DNA from: Rhizobium freirei PRF 81
GTDB lineage: Bacteria > Pseudomonadota > Alphaproteobacteria > Rhizobiales > Rhizobiaceae
Length of the DNA: 64,000 nucleotides
Direction: 5' to 3'
Assembly (NCBI RefSeq): GCF_000359745.1
Contig: NZ_AQHN01000013.1
Span: 62,001-126,000, forward strand
In this document: piece after piece, positions 17,032-25,728 of the stretch
How positions within the stretch are numbered: the stretch's first letter is position 1
Layout of the letters: each line of letters opens with the position of its first letter
Program-made: the position numbers and the translations under genes
The notes under the pieces: model-generated
Told to the model about the DNA's origin: nothing
What the model saw: the letters and a program-made list of their open reading frames with translations, nothing else
The model's database searches: none

Positions 17032-18037
17032 ACAAACGACCGAAGCGAAAGAGAGCCGCTTCTGGGACAAGCTCATCCGGATCTCGATGAAGGAGGCGGG
17101 CGTCGCGATCGCCCTCGTCCTGATCGTGATATTCTTCTCGGCCACCGCGCCGTATTTCGCGACGCCGGAGAATTTTCTGAAGATCTTCGTTCAGATCGCC
17201 ATCAACACCGTACTGGCCTCGGGCATGACCTTCGTCATTCTGACAGGCGGCATCGATCTCTCCGTCGGCTCGCTGCTTGCCCTTTGCACTGTTATCGGCG
17301 CGACGATCATGGTCGATCCCCGGTTTTCCCCCTGGCAGGCGATCGTGCTGGCGTCGCTCGCCTCGATGGGCACGGGCGCCGTCCTTGGCGCGATCAATGG
17401 CTGGGTGTGCGAGAAGTGGAAGCTTCCGTCCTTCATCGTCACGCTTGGCATGCTGAACGTTGCGAGCGGCCTGGCTCGCGTGGTCAGCGACAACTCGACC
17501 ATCACCGGCCTGCCGCAGCCTTTCGTCGACTTCGGTAACCTGATCTTCTGGGGCGTATTTCCTTCGATCTTCCTGATTGCGATCGTCGTCGTCCTCGTCG
17601 GCTGGTTCGTACTGCGTTATACGGTGTTCGGTCGCTTCGTCTTCGCGATCGGCACCAATGAGGAAGCCGTCCGATTATCAGGACATGAGCCTAAACGGTT
17701 CAAGATCGCGGTCTTCACGATTTCCGGGCTGACGGCGGGCATTGCAGCCATGGTCTATCTGTTGCGCCTCAATGTCGGCAGCCCTGTTGCTGGTATCGGC
17801 TATGAACTGAATGCCATCGCGGCCGTCATTATCGGCGGAACCAGCCTCTCGGGCGGCAAGGGATCGATCGTCGGGACGCTGGTTGGCGCTTGCATTCTGC
17901 AGGTGCTGTCCACGGGGCTGCAGCTGCTCGGTGCCGATGACAACATCAAGCCGATCGTCATCGGCGCCGTCATCGTGCTGGCCGTCATTCTCGACAGCTA
18001 CCGCGGCCGGTTGATGCGGATACTCGAGACACGATGA
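17015..18037 (+). CDS. Sugar ABC transporter permease (RbsC type)
   Basis: The 340-residue inner-membrane permease of the ribose/xylose/galactose class has hydrophobic helices throughout, the hallmark ASGMTFVILTGGIDLSVGSLLAL near residues 68-90, NGWVCEKWKLPSFIVTLGMLN, GRFVFAIGTNEEAVRLSGH and ELNAIAAVIIGGTSLSGGKGSI. It starts with GTG 17015, preceded by AAGGAG, inside the end of the ATPase gene. It completes a three-gene importer (binding protein, ATPase, permease); a strong terminator follows. Confidence 0.93.
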   Translation: MSGSIEQTTEAKESRFWDKLIRISMKEAGVAIALVLIVIFFSATAPYFATPENFLKIFVQIAINTVLASGMTFVILTGGIDLSVGSLLALCTVIGATIMVDPRFSPWQAIVLASLASMGTGAVLGAINGWVCEKWKLPSFIVTLGMLNVASGLARVVSDNSTITGLPQPFVDFGNLIFWGVFPSIFLIAIVVVLVGWFVLRYTVFGRFVFAIGTNEEAVRLSGHEPKRFKIAVFTISGLTAGIAAMVYLLRLNVGSPVAGIGYELNAIAAVIIGGTSLSGGKGSIVGTLVGACILQVLSTGLQLLGADDNIKPIVIGAVIVLAVILDSYRGRLMRILETR

Positions 18038-18068
18038 TCCGCGGCTGAACATCGGCGGCATTGGATGA

Positions 18069-18090
18069 GGCGCGGGGTGGACCCCGCGCC
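18069..18090 (+). terminator. Rho-independent terminator of the sugar importer operon
   Basis: GGCGCGGGG and CCCCGCGCC form a perfect 9-bp stem with a TGGA loop, followed by a short T stretch (TTTGT), 32 bases after the permease stop codon. Confidence 0.8.
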
Positions 18091-18209
18091 TTTGTCGTCT
18101 TCAGCGGGGGTATTCCAAAACGCGAGAGCATTCAGAAAACTCAAATATTTCCGTGGCTTCCAACATAAGGTGGCGATAGTGCGAGGGCACATTTTCGCAG
18201 CCGCGGAGC

Positions 18210-18233
18210 CGTTGTATACGGGGAAATATAATG
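18210..18233. promoter_or_regulatory. ModE-like Mo-box overlapping a -10 element
   Basis: CGTTGTAT, eight bases, then ATATAATG. This has the same 8-8-8 geometry as the ModE operator I recall from E. coli modA (CGTTATAT-N8-ACATAACG) and differs from an ideal CGTTATAT/ATATAACG by one base in each arm. The right arm contains a perfect TATAAT (18227-18232), so a bound regulator would block the promoter of the importer genes that follow. A modE gene is not in the window. Confidence 0.5.
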
Positions 18234-18264
18234 CTAGCGATTGGGATAGTCTCAGGAGAATCCC

Positions 18265-19329
18265 ATGCTCAGCCGTCGTCATCTGCTCTTCATTGCGAAA
18301 ATCTCTCTTCTTTTCGGCAGTTTGCTGTTTTCCGCTCCGGCCTGGGCGGATCGCGTCGTGACCGACCAGATCGGCCGGCAGGTGCATATTCCGGATACGG
18401 TCAACAGCGTCGTCATCCTGCAGCATCAGACGCTGAATATCGCGGTTCAGCTTGATGCGATGGACAAGGTGGTCGGCGTTCTCGACGAATGGAAGAAGCA
18501 GCTGAGTGCCAATTATGTGCGGCTCGTGCCGCAACTGCCCAATCTGCCGATGCCGGGCGGTCTAACCAAGGTCAATATCGAAGAGCTCCTGAAACTGAGG
18601 CCGGACGTGGTCTTCGTGACCAATTATGCGCCAGCCGACATGGTGAAGCAGATCGAGGATGCCGGCCTTCCCGTCGTGGCGATCTCGCTTCTTGATGTCC
18701 CGCCGGAGGAAGCCGTCAAGCTCAATCCCTCCGTCAAGGATGAGCCGGCGGCGATCGATGCCGGCTTTGCGGCCGGCGTGCGGCTCATCGCGGATGTCCT
18801 TGGCCGCAAGGAAAAGGGTGAGGAGATGATCGCGGTCACCAAGAAAAGCCGGAAGCTCGTTGCCGACCGCGTTGCCGATATTCCGGAAGACAAGCGCTTG
18901 CCGGTCTATATGGCGAACCCTGATCTCACCACCTATGGCCGCGGCAAATATACCGGCCTGATGATGGAGCGCGCCGGTGCCCGCAACGTGGCCAATTCGA
19001 TCAGCGGCTTCAAGCAGGTGACGATGGAAGACGTGCTGAAATGGAATCCCGCCGTGATCTTCGTTCAGGAGCGCTACCCCGCCGTCGTCAGCGACATCAA
19101 GAAGGCCGCCGCCTGGCAGACCATCGATGCCGTCAAGAATGGCCGCATCTATCTGATGCCGGAATATGCCAAGGCATGGGGCTATCCGATGCCGGAGGCG
19201 ATGGCGCTCGGCGAACTCTGGATGGCGAAGGAGCTTTATCCCGAGCGCTTCAAGGATATCGACATGCAAAAGGAAGCGGACGCCTATTACAAGGAATTCT
19301 ACCGCACCGATTATCGCGCGGCGCAATGA
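18265..19329 (+). CDS. FecB/MolA-type substrate-binding protein (probable molybdate/tungstate)
   Basis: The 354-residue periplasmic binding protein of the helical-backbone class (siderophore/B12/MolA, Peripla_BP_2) has a signal peptide of about 29 residues ending APAWA. The mature part begins RVVTDQIGRQVHIPDTVNSVVIL, typical of FecB-like proteins, with NIEELLKLRPDVVFVTNYAP and WQTIDAVKNGRIYLMPEYAKAWGYPMPEAMALGELWMA later. AGGAGA precedes the ATG. Family members bind ferric chelates, cobalamin or oxyanions (MolA of Haemophilus). The downstream ModA-like gene and upstream Mo-box favour molybdate/tungstate here, but iron cannot be excluded. Confidence 0.85.
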   Translation: MLSRRHLLFIAKISLLFGSLLFSAPAWADRVVTDQIGRQVHIPDTVNSVVILQHQTLNIAVQLDAMDKVVGVLDEWKKQLSANYVRLVPQLPNLPMPGGLTKVNIEELLKLRPDVVFVTNYAPADMVKQIEDAGLPVVAISLLDVPPEEAVKLNPSVKDEPAAIDAGFAAGVRLIADVLGRKEKGEEMIAVTKKSRKLVADRVADIPEDKRLPVYMANPDLTTYGRGKYTGLMMERAGARNVANSISGFKQVTMEDVLKWNPAVIFVQERYPAVVSDIKKAAAWQTIDAVKNGRIYLMPEYAKAWGYPMPEAMALGELWMAKELYPERFKDIDMQKEADAYYKEFYRTDYRAAQ

Positions 19330-20360
19330 GCGCCACGGCTTTCCCGCGGCTGGCGCCACAGGCTGTTATCGCCGTGTTGGCGATCCTGCTTTCGGTCGCT
19401 GCGGTCGTCTCGCTAGGGATGGGGCGTTACGACATTCCATTCCTGCGGGTCGTCGAAATTCTCCGGTCGCCGATCTCGGCACCTGCAGTGCCCATAACGG
19501 CGACTGAGGCCAATGTCGTATTCACGGTGCGCATGCCGCGCATCTTGCTGGCGCTGTTGACGGGCGCGGGCCTCGCTCTGTCTGGGGCGACGCTGCAGGG
19601 TGTGTTCCGCAATCCCCTGGTCGGGCCGCAGGTCGTCGGCGTTTCCTCCGGGGCCGCCTTCGGTGGCACGCTTGCCATCCTATTGAGTTTCTCGCGTTAT
19701 GGCCTGCTCGGCGCAGCCTCTGCCTTCGGGCTGTCCGCTCTCATCATCGTCTATGCGTTGAACGGCATCGTCGCCCGGCGCAACATCCTGGCGCTGGTAT
19801 TGGCAGGTGTTGTCGTCAGCGGCTTTTTCGGGGCGTTGGTGAGCCTGGTACAGTATCTTGCCGATACGGAAGACAAGCTGCCCACCATGGTCTTCTGGCT
19901 GCTCGGCAGCTTTGCGACGGCCAACTGGGAGAAATTCTCGCTGGTTATCGGTCCGGTCGTGATCTCCGGCCTGCTGTTGCTGGGTCTGCGCTGGCGCATC
20001 AACCTGCTGTCGATCGGCGACGAGGACGCCCGTGCGCTCGGCGTCAATGTCGAGCCGCTGCGCTGGCTGATCCTGATACTCGTTTCCTGCATCGTCGCGG
20101 CGCAGGTTGCCGTCAGCGGCATCATCGGCTGGGTCGGGCTTGTCGTGCCGCATATGGCGCGCATGCTCGTCGGCCCGGATCATCGGGTGATGATGCCGGC
20201 TTCTCTGCTCATCGGCGGGCTCTACCTGCTTGTTATAGACACCATCGCACGAACCGCGACGGGCTCGGAAATTCCGTTGGGGATTCTCACGGCACTGATC
20301 GGTACGCCTGTCTTCGCACTGGTGTTGAGGCGGACGCAGAGAGGTGCGCGTGGTTTCTGA
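19326..20360 (+). CDS. FecCD-family ABC permease (BtuC/MolB-like)
   Basis: The 344-residue inner-membrane permease of the type II importer class has about nine to ten hydrophobic segments and the family landmarks RMPRILLALLTGAGLALSGATLQGVFRNPLVGPQVVGVSSGAAFGG near residues 60-105, WLLGSFATANW, and the cytoplasmic coupling region ending GWVGLVVPHMARMLVGPDHR. Only one permease gene is present, so the channel is expected to be a homodimer as in BtuC or MolB. ATG 19326 overlaps the binding-protein stop (ATGA). It extends 11 bases into the ATPase gene. Confidence 0.92.
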   Translation: MSATAFPRLAPQAVIAVLAILLSVAAVVSLGMGRYDIPFLRVVEILRSPISAPAVPITATEANVVFTVRMPRILLALLTGAGLALSGATLQGVFRNPLVGPQVVGVSSGAAFGGTLAILLSFSRYGLLGAASAFGLSALIIVYALNGIVARRNILALVLAGVVVSGFFGALVSLVQYLADTEDKLPTMVFWLLGSFATANWEKFSLVIGPVVISGLLLLGLRWRINLLSIGDEDARALGVNVEPLRWLILILVSCIVAAQVAVSGIIGWVGLVVPHMARMLVGPDHRVMMPASLLIGGLYLLVIDTIARTATGSEIPLGILTALIGTPVFALVLRRTQRGARGF

Positions 20361-21138
20361 TCCCGTCAAGCTGCAGATAATGCGGGCAAGCCAATCTTAT
20401 GATGGCGAGCGCTGGCAGTTTCGCGATCTCGACTTCGAGCTGAGTGCAGGCGAGATCATCGCGATCTTGGGGCCGAACGGCCGTGGCAAATCGACCCTGT
20501 TGCGCGTGCTGGCCGGGCTTCAAAGGCCGACTTCCGGAGGTGTTCACCTCAACGAGGGCACCGGCTTCGTGCCGCAGGAGTTTTCCGGCTCATTTCCCTA
20601 TTCGGTGCTGGATGTGGTGCTGATGGGTCGTGCGCGCCACATCGGCCTCTTCCAGACGCCGCGCAAGATCGATGTCGAGAAGGCGATGGTAGCACTGGAT
20701 GCCACCGGCATGGCCGGCTATGCGCGGCGCAACATCGATGCGCTCTCCGGCGGCGAGCGTCAGCTGGTGCTGATTGCCCGGGCGCTGGCCGGCGAGAACG
20801 CAATATTGCTGCTCGATGAACCGGCTTCCGCGCTTGATCTGAAGAACCAGGATGTGGTGCTGTCGTTGCTCGCCACGCTTGCGGACCGTGAGCAGCTGGC
20901 CATTGCCTTCACGACGCATCAGCCAAACCACGCCGTGGCCGTTGCCGACAAAGTCCTGCTCATGCTTGACCAGGCCAGGGCGGTTTTCGGCCCCACGGCC
21001 GACGTGATGACAGAGGCCAATCTTGAAGCGCTCTATGGTGTTCCGGTCCGTTCGACGGTGCTCGGAAGTGGCGAACTCATGGAAACGGCTTTCGTACCGC
21101 TGTTCAGGCAAAGGAATAGGAGAGGAAGTCGCCCGTGA
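20350..21138 (+). CDS. FecE/BtuD/MolC-type ABC ATPase
   Basis: The single-domain ATPase of about 262 residues has Walker A GPNGRGKST, Q-loop FVPQEF, signature LSGGERQLVLIARAL, Walker B ILLLDEPASALD and switch histidine FTTHQPNH. The DVVLMGRARHIGLFQTP segment after the Q-loop is characteristic of ATPases pairing with FecCD permeases. GTG 20350 is favoured because GAGAGG lies just upstream; GTG 20344 is in frame but sits on that ribosome binding site. The stop overlaps the ModA-like start (GTGA), so all four genes of the operon are translationally coupled. Confidence 0.92.
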   Translation: MVSDPVKLQIMRASQSYDGERWQFRDLDFELSAGEIIAILGPNGRGKSTLLRVLAGLQRPTSGGVHLNEGTGFVPQEFSGSFPYSVLDVVLMGRARHIGLFQTPRKIDVEKAMVALDATGMAGYARRNIDALSGGERQLVLIARALAGENAILLLDEPASALDLKNQDVVLSLLATLADREQLAIAFTTHQPNHAVAVADKVLLMLDQARAVFGPTADVMTEANLEALYGVPVRSTVLGSGELMETAFVPLFRQRNRRGSRP

Positions 21139-21866
21139 GTAATGCAGTTCATGTCCTGTCCGCCGGCAGTCTGCGCTATGCTTTTCCTGCGATCATCGGG
21201 GCTTTTGGTCAGGAAACCGGCATTGCCGTTTCGCTGATGCTCGGACCGGCAGGATTGTTGCGCGAAAAGATCGAGGCGGGCGCAAGATTCGATCTTTTCG
21301 CTTCCGCCAATATGGCGCATCCGCAGCGTCTCGCTGCCGGCGGTCTAACGGAAGATGCCATATGCTTCGCCCGAAACCGGCTGTGCGTACTTGCCCGCGC
21401 CGATCTCGGCCTGACGTCGGAGAACTTTCTTGCAGTCCTGTCGGACCCGGCAACCAGGATCGGCACGTCGACGCCGGGCGACGATCCGGGTGGCGATTAT
21501 GCTTTCGAGGTTTTTGATCGCATTGAAGCCCGTTATTCAGGGAGGGGTGAGGCAATAAAATCCCGCGCGCGGCAGCTGGTCGGCGGTCGCAATTCGCCGC
21601 CGACGCCGCCGGGCAAGGGTGCCGGTTATCTGATAACCGACGGCGAAGTCGATCTCATGATGAGCTATTATTCGAATGCGCGCCTGCTGAAGCAGGATCC
21701 GTCGTTTAGCGTCGTTGAGATTCCTAGCGAATTTCAGCCGGTCGTCGAATATGGCATGGCCATCCGCAAAGATGCGGACGTGGAAACGAGGCATCTAAGG
21801 AATTTTCTGCTTTCGGCGCGTGGGCAGAAAATTCTGAGCGAGGCCGGCTTTTCTCCCGCCGGCTAA
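21135..21866 (+). CDS. ModA-like oxyanion-binding protein without signal peptide
   Basis: The 243-residue protein of the ModA/WtpA-type solute-binding fold has an N-terminal VLSAGSLRYAFPAIIGAFGQETGI, then LMLGPAGLLREKIEAGARFDLFASANMAHPQRL, GTSTPGDDPGGDYAFEVFDRIE and the late AGYLITDGEVDLMMSYYSNARL. It starts only eight residues before the first strand and has no signal peptide, and no upstream in-frame start could provide one because the frame overlaps the ATPase gene. It may therefore act in the cytoplasm as an oxyanion store, chaperone or sensor, or it may be exported another way. Coupling to a FecBCD-type importer supports molybdate/tungstate. Confidence 0.8.
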   Translation: MSNAVHVLSAGSLRYAFPAIIGAFGQETGIAVSLMLGPAGLLREKIEAGARFDLFASANMAHPQRLAAGGLTEDAICFARNRLCVLARADLGLTSENFLAVLSDPATRIGTSTPGDDPGGDYAFEVFDRIEARYSGRGEAIKSRARQLVGGRNSPPTPPGKGAGYLITDGEVDLMMSYYSNARLLKQDPSFSVVEIPSEFQPVVEYGMAIRKDADVETRHLRNFLLSARGQKILSEAGFSPAG

Positions 21867-21983
21867 TCCGATCGAGCTTAGGGATATGTTATATGGCTTC
21901 GCCGTTATGCGCGGCATGATGAGCTTTGCTACCATTTGCACCTGTCAAAAACCTATAGGGCCACGGCGGTAGCTCTGAAACAA

Positions 21984-22532
21984 TCAGAAGCTTGGTGGCG
22001 TGCAGGCGCTGATGACCTCGCAAGGAACCGGGCCGACGCAGCGGAAACGATGCGGGCGGCGGCTCTCGAAATAGTAGGCATCTCCGGGGCCGAGAATGCG
22101 CCGTTCATCGTCGACGGTCACTTCGAGGCGGCCGGACAAAACGATGCCGCCTTCCTCGCCTTCATGCACGAGCAGCACCTTGCCGGTATCGGCTCCCGGC
22201 TGATAGCACTCTTTCAGGATTTGAAGGCTGCGGCCGAACAGATTCTCGCCAATCTGGCGATAGGAAATCGGACCCTTGCCGATCTCGACCAGTTCCTCGG
22301 CGGCATAGAAGGCTTTCTTCGGCGCTTCCGGCTCGAAGGCGAAGAACTCGGCAAGGCCGATCGGAATGCCGTCGAGAATCCGTTTCAAGGCGCCGACGGA
22401 TGGATTGGCCGAATTGGATTCGATCAGCGAAATCGTGGAATTGGTCACGCCGGCGCGTTTTGCGAGCTCCCGTTGCGAAAGGTTGCGCGCAAGCCGCAGA
22501 TGGCGAAGACGATTGCCGATATCGACGGACAT
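21984..22532 (-). CDS. XRE-family regulator with cupin sensor domain (PuuR-like)
   Basis: The 182-residue regulator has an N-terminal Cro/CI-type helix-turn-helix (IGNRLRHLRLARNLSQRELAKRAGVTNSTISLIESNSANPSVGALKRIL, residues 5-53) and a C-terminal cupin_2 domain (VLLVHEGEEGGIVLSGRLEVTVDDERRILGPGDAYYFESRRPHRFR, residues 118-163). Proteins of this build often control polyamine or amino-acid catabolism. It is divergent from an omega-amino acid aminotransferase, which is its likely target; the small ligand bound by the cupin is unknown. Confidence 0.9.
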   Translation of the reverse strand: MSVDIGNRLRHLRLARNLSQRELAKRAGVTNSTISLIESNSANPSVGALKRILDGIPIGLAEFFAFEPEAPKKAFYAAEELVEIGKGPISYRQIGENLFGRSLQILKECYQPGADTGKVLLVHEGEEGGIVLSGRLEVTVDDERRILGPGDAYYFESRRPHRFRCVGPVPCEVISACTPPSF

Positions 22533-22553
22533 TGTGATTCCGCGTTTCAGGTG

Positions 22554-22567
22554 TTCGAAATATCGAA
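22554..22567. promoter_or_regulatory. Inverted repeat in the XRE/aminotransferase divergent region
   Basis: TTCGA-N4-TCGAA lies 22 bases upstream of the XRE-cupin start codon in the 143-bp divergent region. It is a candidate binding site for that regulator. A second short inverted repeat, CACTG-N4-CAGTG, is at 22642-22655, close to the aminotransferase ribosome binding site. Confidence 0.4.
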
Positions 22568-22675
22568 AACTCTACACATCGCATCAGTAATATCAATAGC
22601 TTAAATCAGCATAGAAAAGGACTTGTTCGGCGCGGGAAAATCACTGATTTCAGTGGTAGCGTAATGGAGGCGACG

Positions 22676-24010
22676 ATGGACAAGATCACCCACACCAACA
22701 CCCCGGTTCTCGACAATTTCTGGATGCCGTTCACGGCAAACCGGCAGTTCAAGGCGGCCCCCCGGCTGCTGGCCGCGGCCGATGGCATGTATTACACCGA
22801 CGTCGATGGCAACAAGGTGCTCGATGGCACGGCCGGCCTTTGGTGCGTGAACGCCGGCCACGGCCGCAAGAAGATTACCCAGGCGGTCGAACGCCAGCTT
22901 TCGACGATGGATTTCGCCCCGACGTTCCAGATGGGACACCCGATCGCCTTCGACTTCGCCGCAAAGCTTGCAGCACACGCGCCGGGCGGCCCGAAGGCCG
23001 GGCTCGACCGCGTATTCTTCACCGGCTCCGGCTCCGAATCCGTCGATACCGCGCTGAAGATCGCCATCGCCTATCAGCGCGCGATCGGGCAGGGCACCCG
23101 CACCCGCATCATCGGCCGCGAAAAGGGCTATCACGGTGTCGGCTTCGGCGGCATTTCCGTCGGCGGTCTCGTCAACAACCGCCGCGTTTTCCCGCAGATT
23201 CCGGCCGACCACATGCGCCACACGCTTGATGTCGAGCGCAATGCCTTCAGCAAGGGATTGCCGGCGCATGGCATCGAGCTTGCCGAGGATCTCGAGCGGC
23301 TGGTCGCGCTGCATGGCGCCGAAACCATCGCCGCCGTCATCGTCGAGCCGATGTCCGGCTCCGCCGGCGTCATCCTGCCGCCGAAGGGCTATCTCGAGCG
23401 GCTGCGGGCGATCGCCGACAAATACGGCATCCTGTTGATCTTCGATGAAGTGATCACCGGCTTCGGCCGGCTGGGCACGCCCTTCGCGACGGACTATTTC
23501 GGTGTCGTTCCCGACCTTGTGACGACGGCCAAGGGCATCACCAACGGCACCATCCCGATGGGTGCGGTCTTCGCCAGCCGCAAGGTCTATGACGGCCTCA
23601 TGACCGGCCCGGAAAACCAGATCGAACTCTTCCATGGCTATACCTATTCGGGGCATCCGGTTGCCTGCGCCGCCGGTCTTGCAACGATGGAAGTCTACGA
23701 GGAAGAAGGCCTGCTGACGCGTGCCAGCGAACTGGCGAGCGATTGGGAAAATGCGCTGCATTCGTTGAAGGGCCTGCCGCATGTGGTCGACATCCGCAAT
23801 CTCGGCCTTGTCGGCGCGATCGAACTCGCGCCGCGCGACGGCGCTCCCGGCACACGCGCGTACGACGTCTTCGTCGATTGCTTCCAGAAGGGGCTGTTGA
23901 TCCGCGTGACCGGCGACATCATCGCCCTGTCGCCGCCTCTCATCATCGAACGCGCTCAAATCGAGACGATCGTCTCTGTGGTCGGCGACGCGCTGAAGCG
24001 AGCTGCCTGA
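22676..24010 (+). CDS. Omega-amino acid (beta-alanine):pyruvate aminotransferase
   Basis: The 444-residue class III PLP aminotransferase begins with the characteristic FWMPFTANRQFKAAPRLLAAADGMYYTDVDG and has the GSGSESVDTALKIA phosphate-binding stretch, AVIVEPMSGSAGV, IFDEVITGFGRLG with the PLP-pyridine aspartate, and the Schiff-base lysine in TTAKGITNGTIPMGAV at about residue 286. These fit beta-alanine/omega-amino acid:pyruvate transaminases (BauA/OAPT). ATG 22676 is chosen over ATG 22664 because GGAGG precedes it. The regulator divergent from it is XRE-cupin, as in many amine catabolic loci. Confidence 0.92.
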   Translation: MDKITHTNTPVLDNFWMPFTANRQFKAAPRLLAAADGMYYTDVDGNKVLDGTAGLWCVNAGHGRKKITQAVERQLSTMDFAPTFQMGHPIAFDFAAKLAAHAPGGPKAGLDRVFFTGSGSESVDTALKIAIAYQRAIGQGTRTRIIGREKGYHGVGFGGISVGGLVNNRRVFPQIPADHMRHTLDVERNAFSKGLPAHGIELAEDLERLVALHGAETIAAVIVEPMSGSAGVILPPKGYLERLRAIADKYGILLIFDEVITGFGRLGTPFATDYFGVVPDLVTTAKGITNGTIPMGAVFASRKVYDGLMTGPENQIELFHGYTYSGHPVACAAGLATMEVYEEEGLLTRASELASDWENALHSLKGLPHVVDIRNLGLVGAIELAPRDGAPGTRAYDVFVDCFQKGLLIRVTGDIIALSPPLIIERAQIETIVSVVGDALKRAA

Positions 24011-24414
24011 TAGCTAAAAGCCTGGCTGGCGGCAAATTGCCGGTCAGGCTTCTTCATGAAAAATCTGCGCCTGGTCCGTAGATGCCGCGCTGCCCCTTCA
24101 AATGCCGGCACAAATCCCCCGCTCAATTTTGTATTTCCAAGGCTGGCGTCAAGAATGCCAGAGCGTCATAAAACGCTCTTGACCGCAATCCGCGCCAGCG
24201 AATTCGATCCGAGGTGCCGGCAAGGAGAGATAGAAATAGCGCGGACAATCGCGGAAAAGTTCTGTTCTCCCGCCTCTAAAAGCGATATGGCCGAAAACTC
24301 CGATGCTTGGTCGGGGGAGAGGATTGCGCGACCGGGCTTTCGCTTGGGCATGCGCGATCTATATCCTCTTGGCCGCCTCCCTTGGCACGAATCAGTCGTA
24401 GCGAGCCGAACCGC
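24011..24414. other. Gene-free region between aminotransferase and LacI regulator
   Basis: The 404 bases hold a terminator-like hairpin at the left end (24018-24051) and otherwise no convincing reading frame. Upstream in-frame extension of the LacI protein to 24307 is possible but would add a tail that does not resemble LacI N-termini. No promoter stands out. Confidence 0.6.
24018..24051 (+). terminator. Probable terminator after the aminotransferase gene
   Basis: AAGCCTG pairs with CAGGCTT, and an inner CGGC/GCCG stem extends it around an AAATT loop. The T run after it is weak (CTTCAT), so termination may be partial. Confidence 0.55.
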
Positions 24415-25449
24415 ATGCAGAGACCGACGATCAAGACTATCGCGCAGGAAACGGGCCTTTCGATCGCAACCGTATCGAAAGCTCTGAAGCATTCGCCGCA
24501 GGTTCGCCCGGAAACCCGTGCGATCGTCGTGGCTGCCGCAGAGCGCGTCGGCTACGAGCTGAACATGCATGGCGTGCAACTGCGCACCGGCAAGACCTAT
24601 CAGGTCGCAGCCATCATGACGGCGCCCGGCCCGAAGCAGCAGGAATGGGAAGGTGTCGAATACGCCCAGCTCCTCAGCGGCATTTCGTGGGCGCTCGAAG
24701 AAAGCCCCTATCGTGTTTCCCTCTATGCCGTGCGCTCTTTCGAGGAGAGCCTAGCCGCTATCCGGCAGATCGTCTCGCTCAAGAAGGCCGATGGCATTAT
24801 CGTTTCGGGCACACATGCCGACGATCCGCGCGTCCGCATCATGCAGGAGGCCGATTTTCCGTTCGTCACCTATGGCACGACCATCCACAATGATCCGCAT
24901 GCCTACGTGGATGCCGATAACGAGCAGATGATCCGCCGATCGGTCGCCCGACTTGTCGAGCGCGGCCATCGCCGCATCGCGCTCATCAATCCGATGTCCG
25001 ATCTCACCTACGCCGTCACCCGGCTCGATGCCTATCGGCATGCTTTGGAAATCGCAGGTCTTCCTTTCGATCCCGAACTCGTCGTTCACGGTCGGCTGAC
25101 GCCGGCTTTCGGCCGGGAGAGCGTCTTGACGATGTCGCGTCTGCCCGATCCGCCGACGGCCTATATTTGCGCCAATGAAGCCTCGGCGCTTGGTGCCTTC
25201 TCCGGCTTCCATGAGCGCGGTCTGGTGCACGGACGCGATGCGGTGATCAATGCGACCGATGATCTCAACGTCAGCCAATATTTCGCTCCTCCGATAACAA
25301 CCTATTTTCTGCCGATCCACGAACCTAGCGAGTTGCTAGGCACCTATATTCTTCGCCGCATGGAAGGCGGGTCTCCGGAAAGTCTTCAGACACTCATCAT
25401 GCCGAAGCTGATCGAGCGCTCCGACGATCGCGTGATGCCGCGCGGCTGA
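24415..25449 (+). CDS. LacI-family regulator, likely controls the amino-acid importer and GH42 genes
   Basis: The 344-residue LacI-family protein has an N-terminal HTH (TIKTIAQETGLSIATVSKALKHSPQVRPETRAIV, residues 5-38), a hinge with GYELNMHGVQLRTGKTYQV, and a PBP-like effector domain including YGTTIHNDPHAYVDADNEQMIRRSVARLVERGHRRIALINP and YICANEASALGAFSGFHERGL. ATG 24415 is chosen because the HTH starts directly after it. The product is encoded just upstream of the AAACGTTTA operators at 25573-25607 and is the obvious candidate to bind them; the same core recurs before the beta-galactosidase (31994). Confidence 0.92.
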   Translation: MQRPTIKTIAQETGLSIATVSKALKHSPQVRPETRAIVVAAAERVGYELNMHGVQLRTGKTYQVAAIMTAPGPKQQEWEGVEYAQLLSGISWALEESPYRVSLYAVRSFEESLAAIRQIVSLKKADGIIVSGTHADDPRVRIMQEADFPFVTYGTTIHNDPHAYVDADNEQMIRRSVARLVERGHRRIALINPMSDLTYAVTRLDAYRHALEIAGLPFDPELVVHGRLTPAFGRESVLTMSRLPDPPTAYICANEASALGAFSGFHERGLVHGRDAVINATDDLNVSQYFAPPITTYFLPIHEPSELLGTYILRRMEGGSPESLQTLIMPKLIERSDDRVMPRG

Positions 25450-25572
25450 TCGCGCCGATAATTTTCCATATCGCGCCCTCGATATCCGGCATGTCTTTCA
25501 GATGCCTGGAGCGGTATTGCCTTGGTTTCTCGTTCCGCCTGCTCTCTTTCATCGCTTTGTGGATCGGAGATA

Positions 25573-25607
25573 AAAACGTTTATATTGATATTGAAAACGT
25601 TTATATT
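25573..25607. promoter_or_regulatory. Tandem LacI-type operators before the amino-acid importer operon
   Basis: AAAACGTTTATATT occurs at 25573-25586 and again at 25594-25607, identical over 14 bases and 21 bp apart, i.e. two helical turns on the same face. The core AAACGTTT is palindromic with a central CG, as expected for LacI-family proteins. The region 25450-25728 otherwise contains no gene. Confidence 0.7.
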
Positions 25608-25728
25608 CCTTGTTAGGAAGTCAGCGTGAGAAACGGAGATCGGGCTGGTGGTTCCGAGGGGGCGCGATATTCATTAGGGTTTTGTCGCGCCTCGCGAGGG
25701 TGGTGGTGCCGATATTGAGGAGGAAGAA

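Noticed and set aside
18265..21138. Calling the FecBCD-type genes an iron-siderophore importer
   Set aside because: Family similarity alone allows it, but the coupled ModA-like gene and the ModE-like box fit molybdate/tungstate better; iron is kept only as an alternative.
24307..24414. Extending the LacI-type protein upstream to the ATG-like start at 24307
   Set aside because: The extra 36 residues precede the HTH, which normally begins within the first few residues of LacI proteins.
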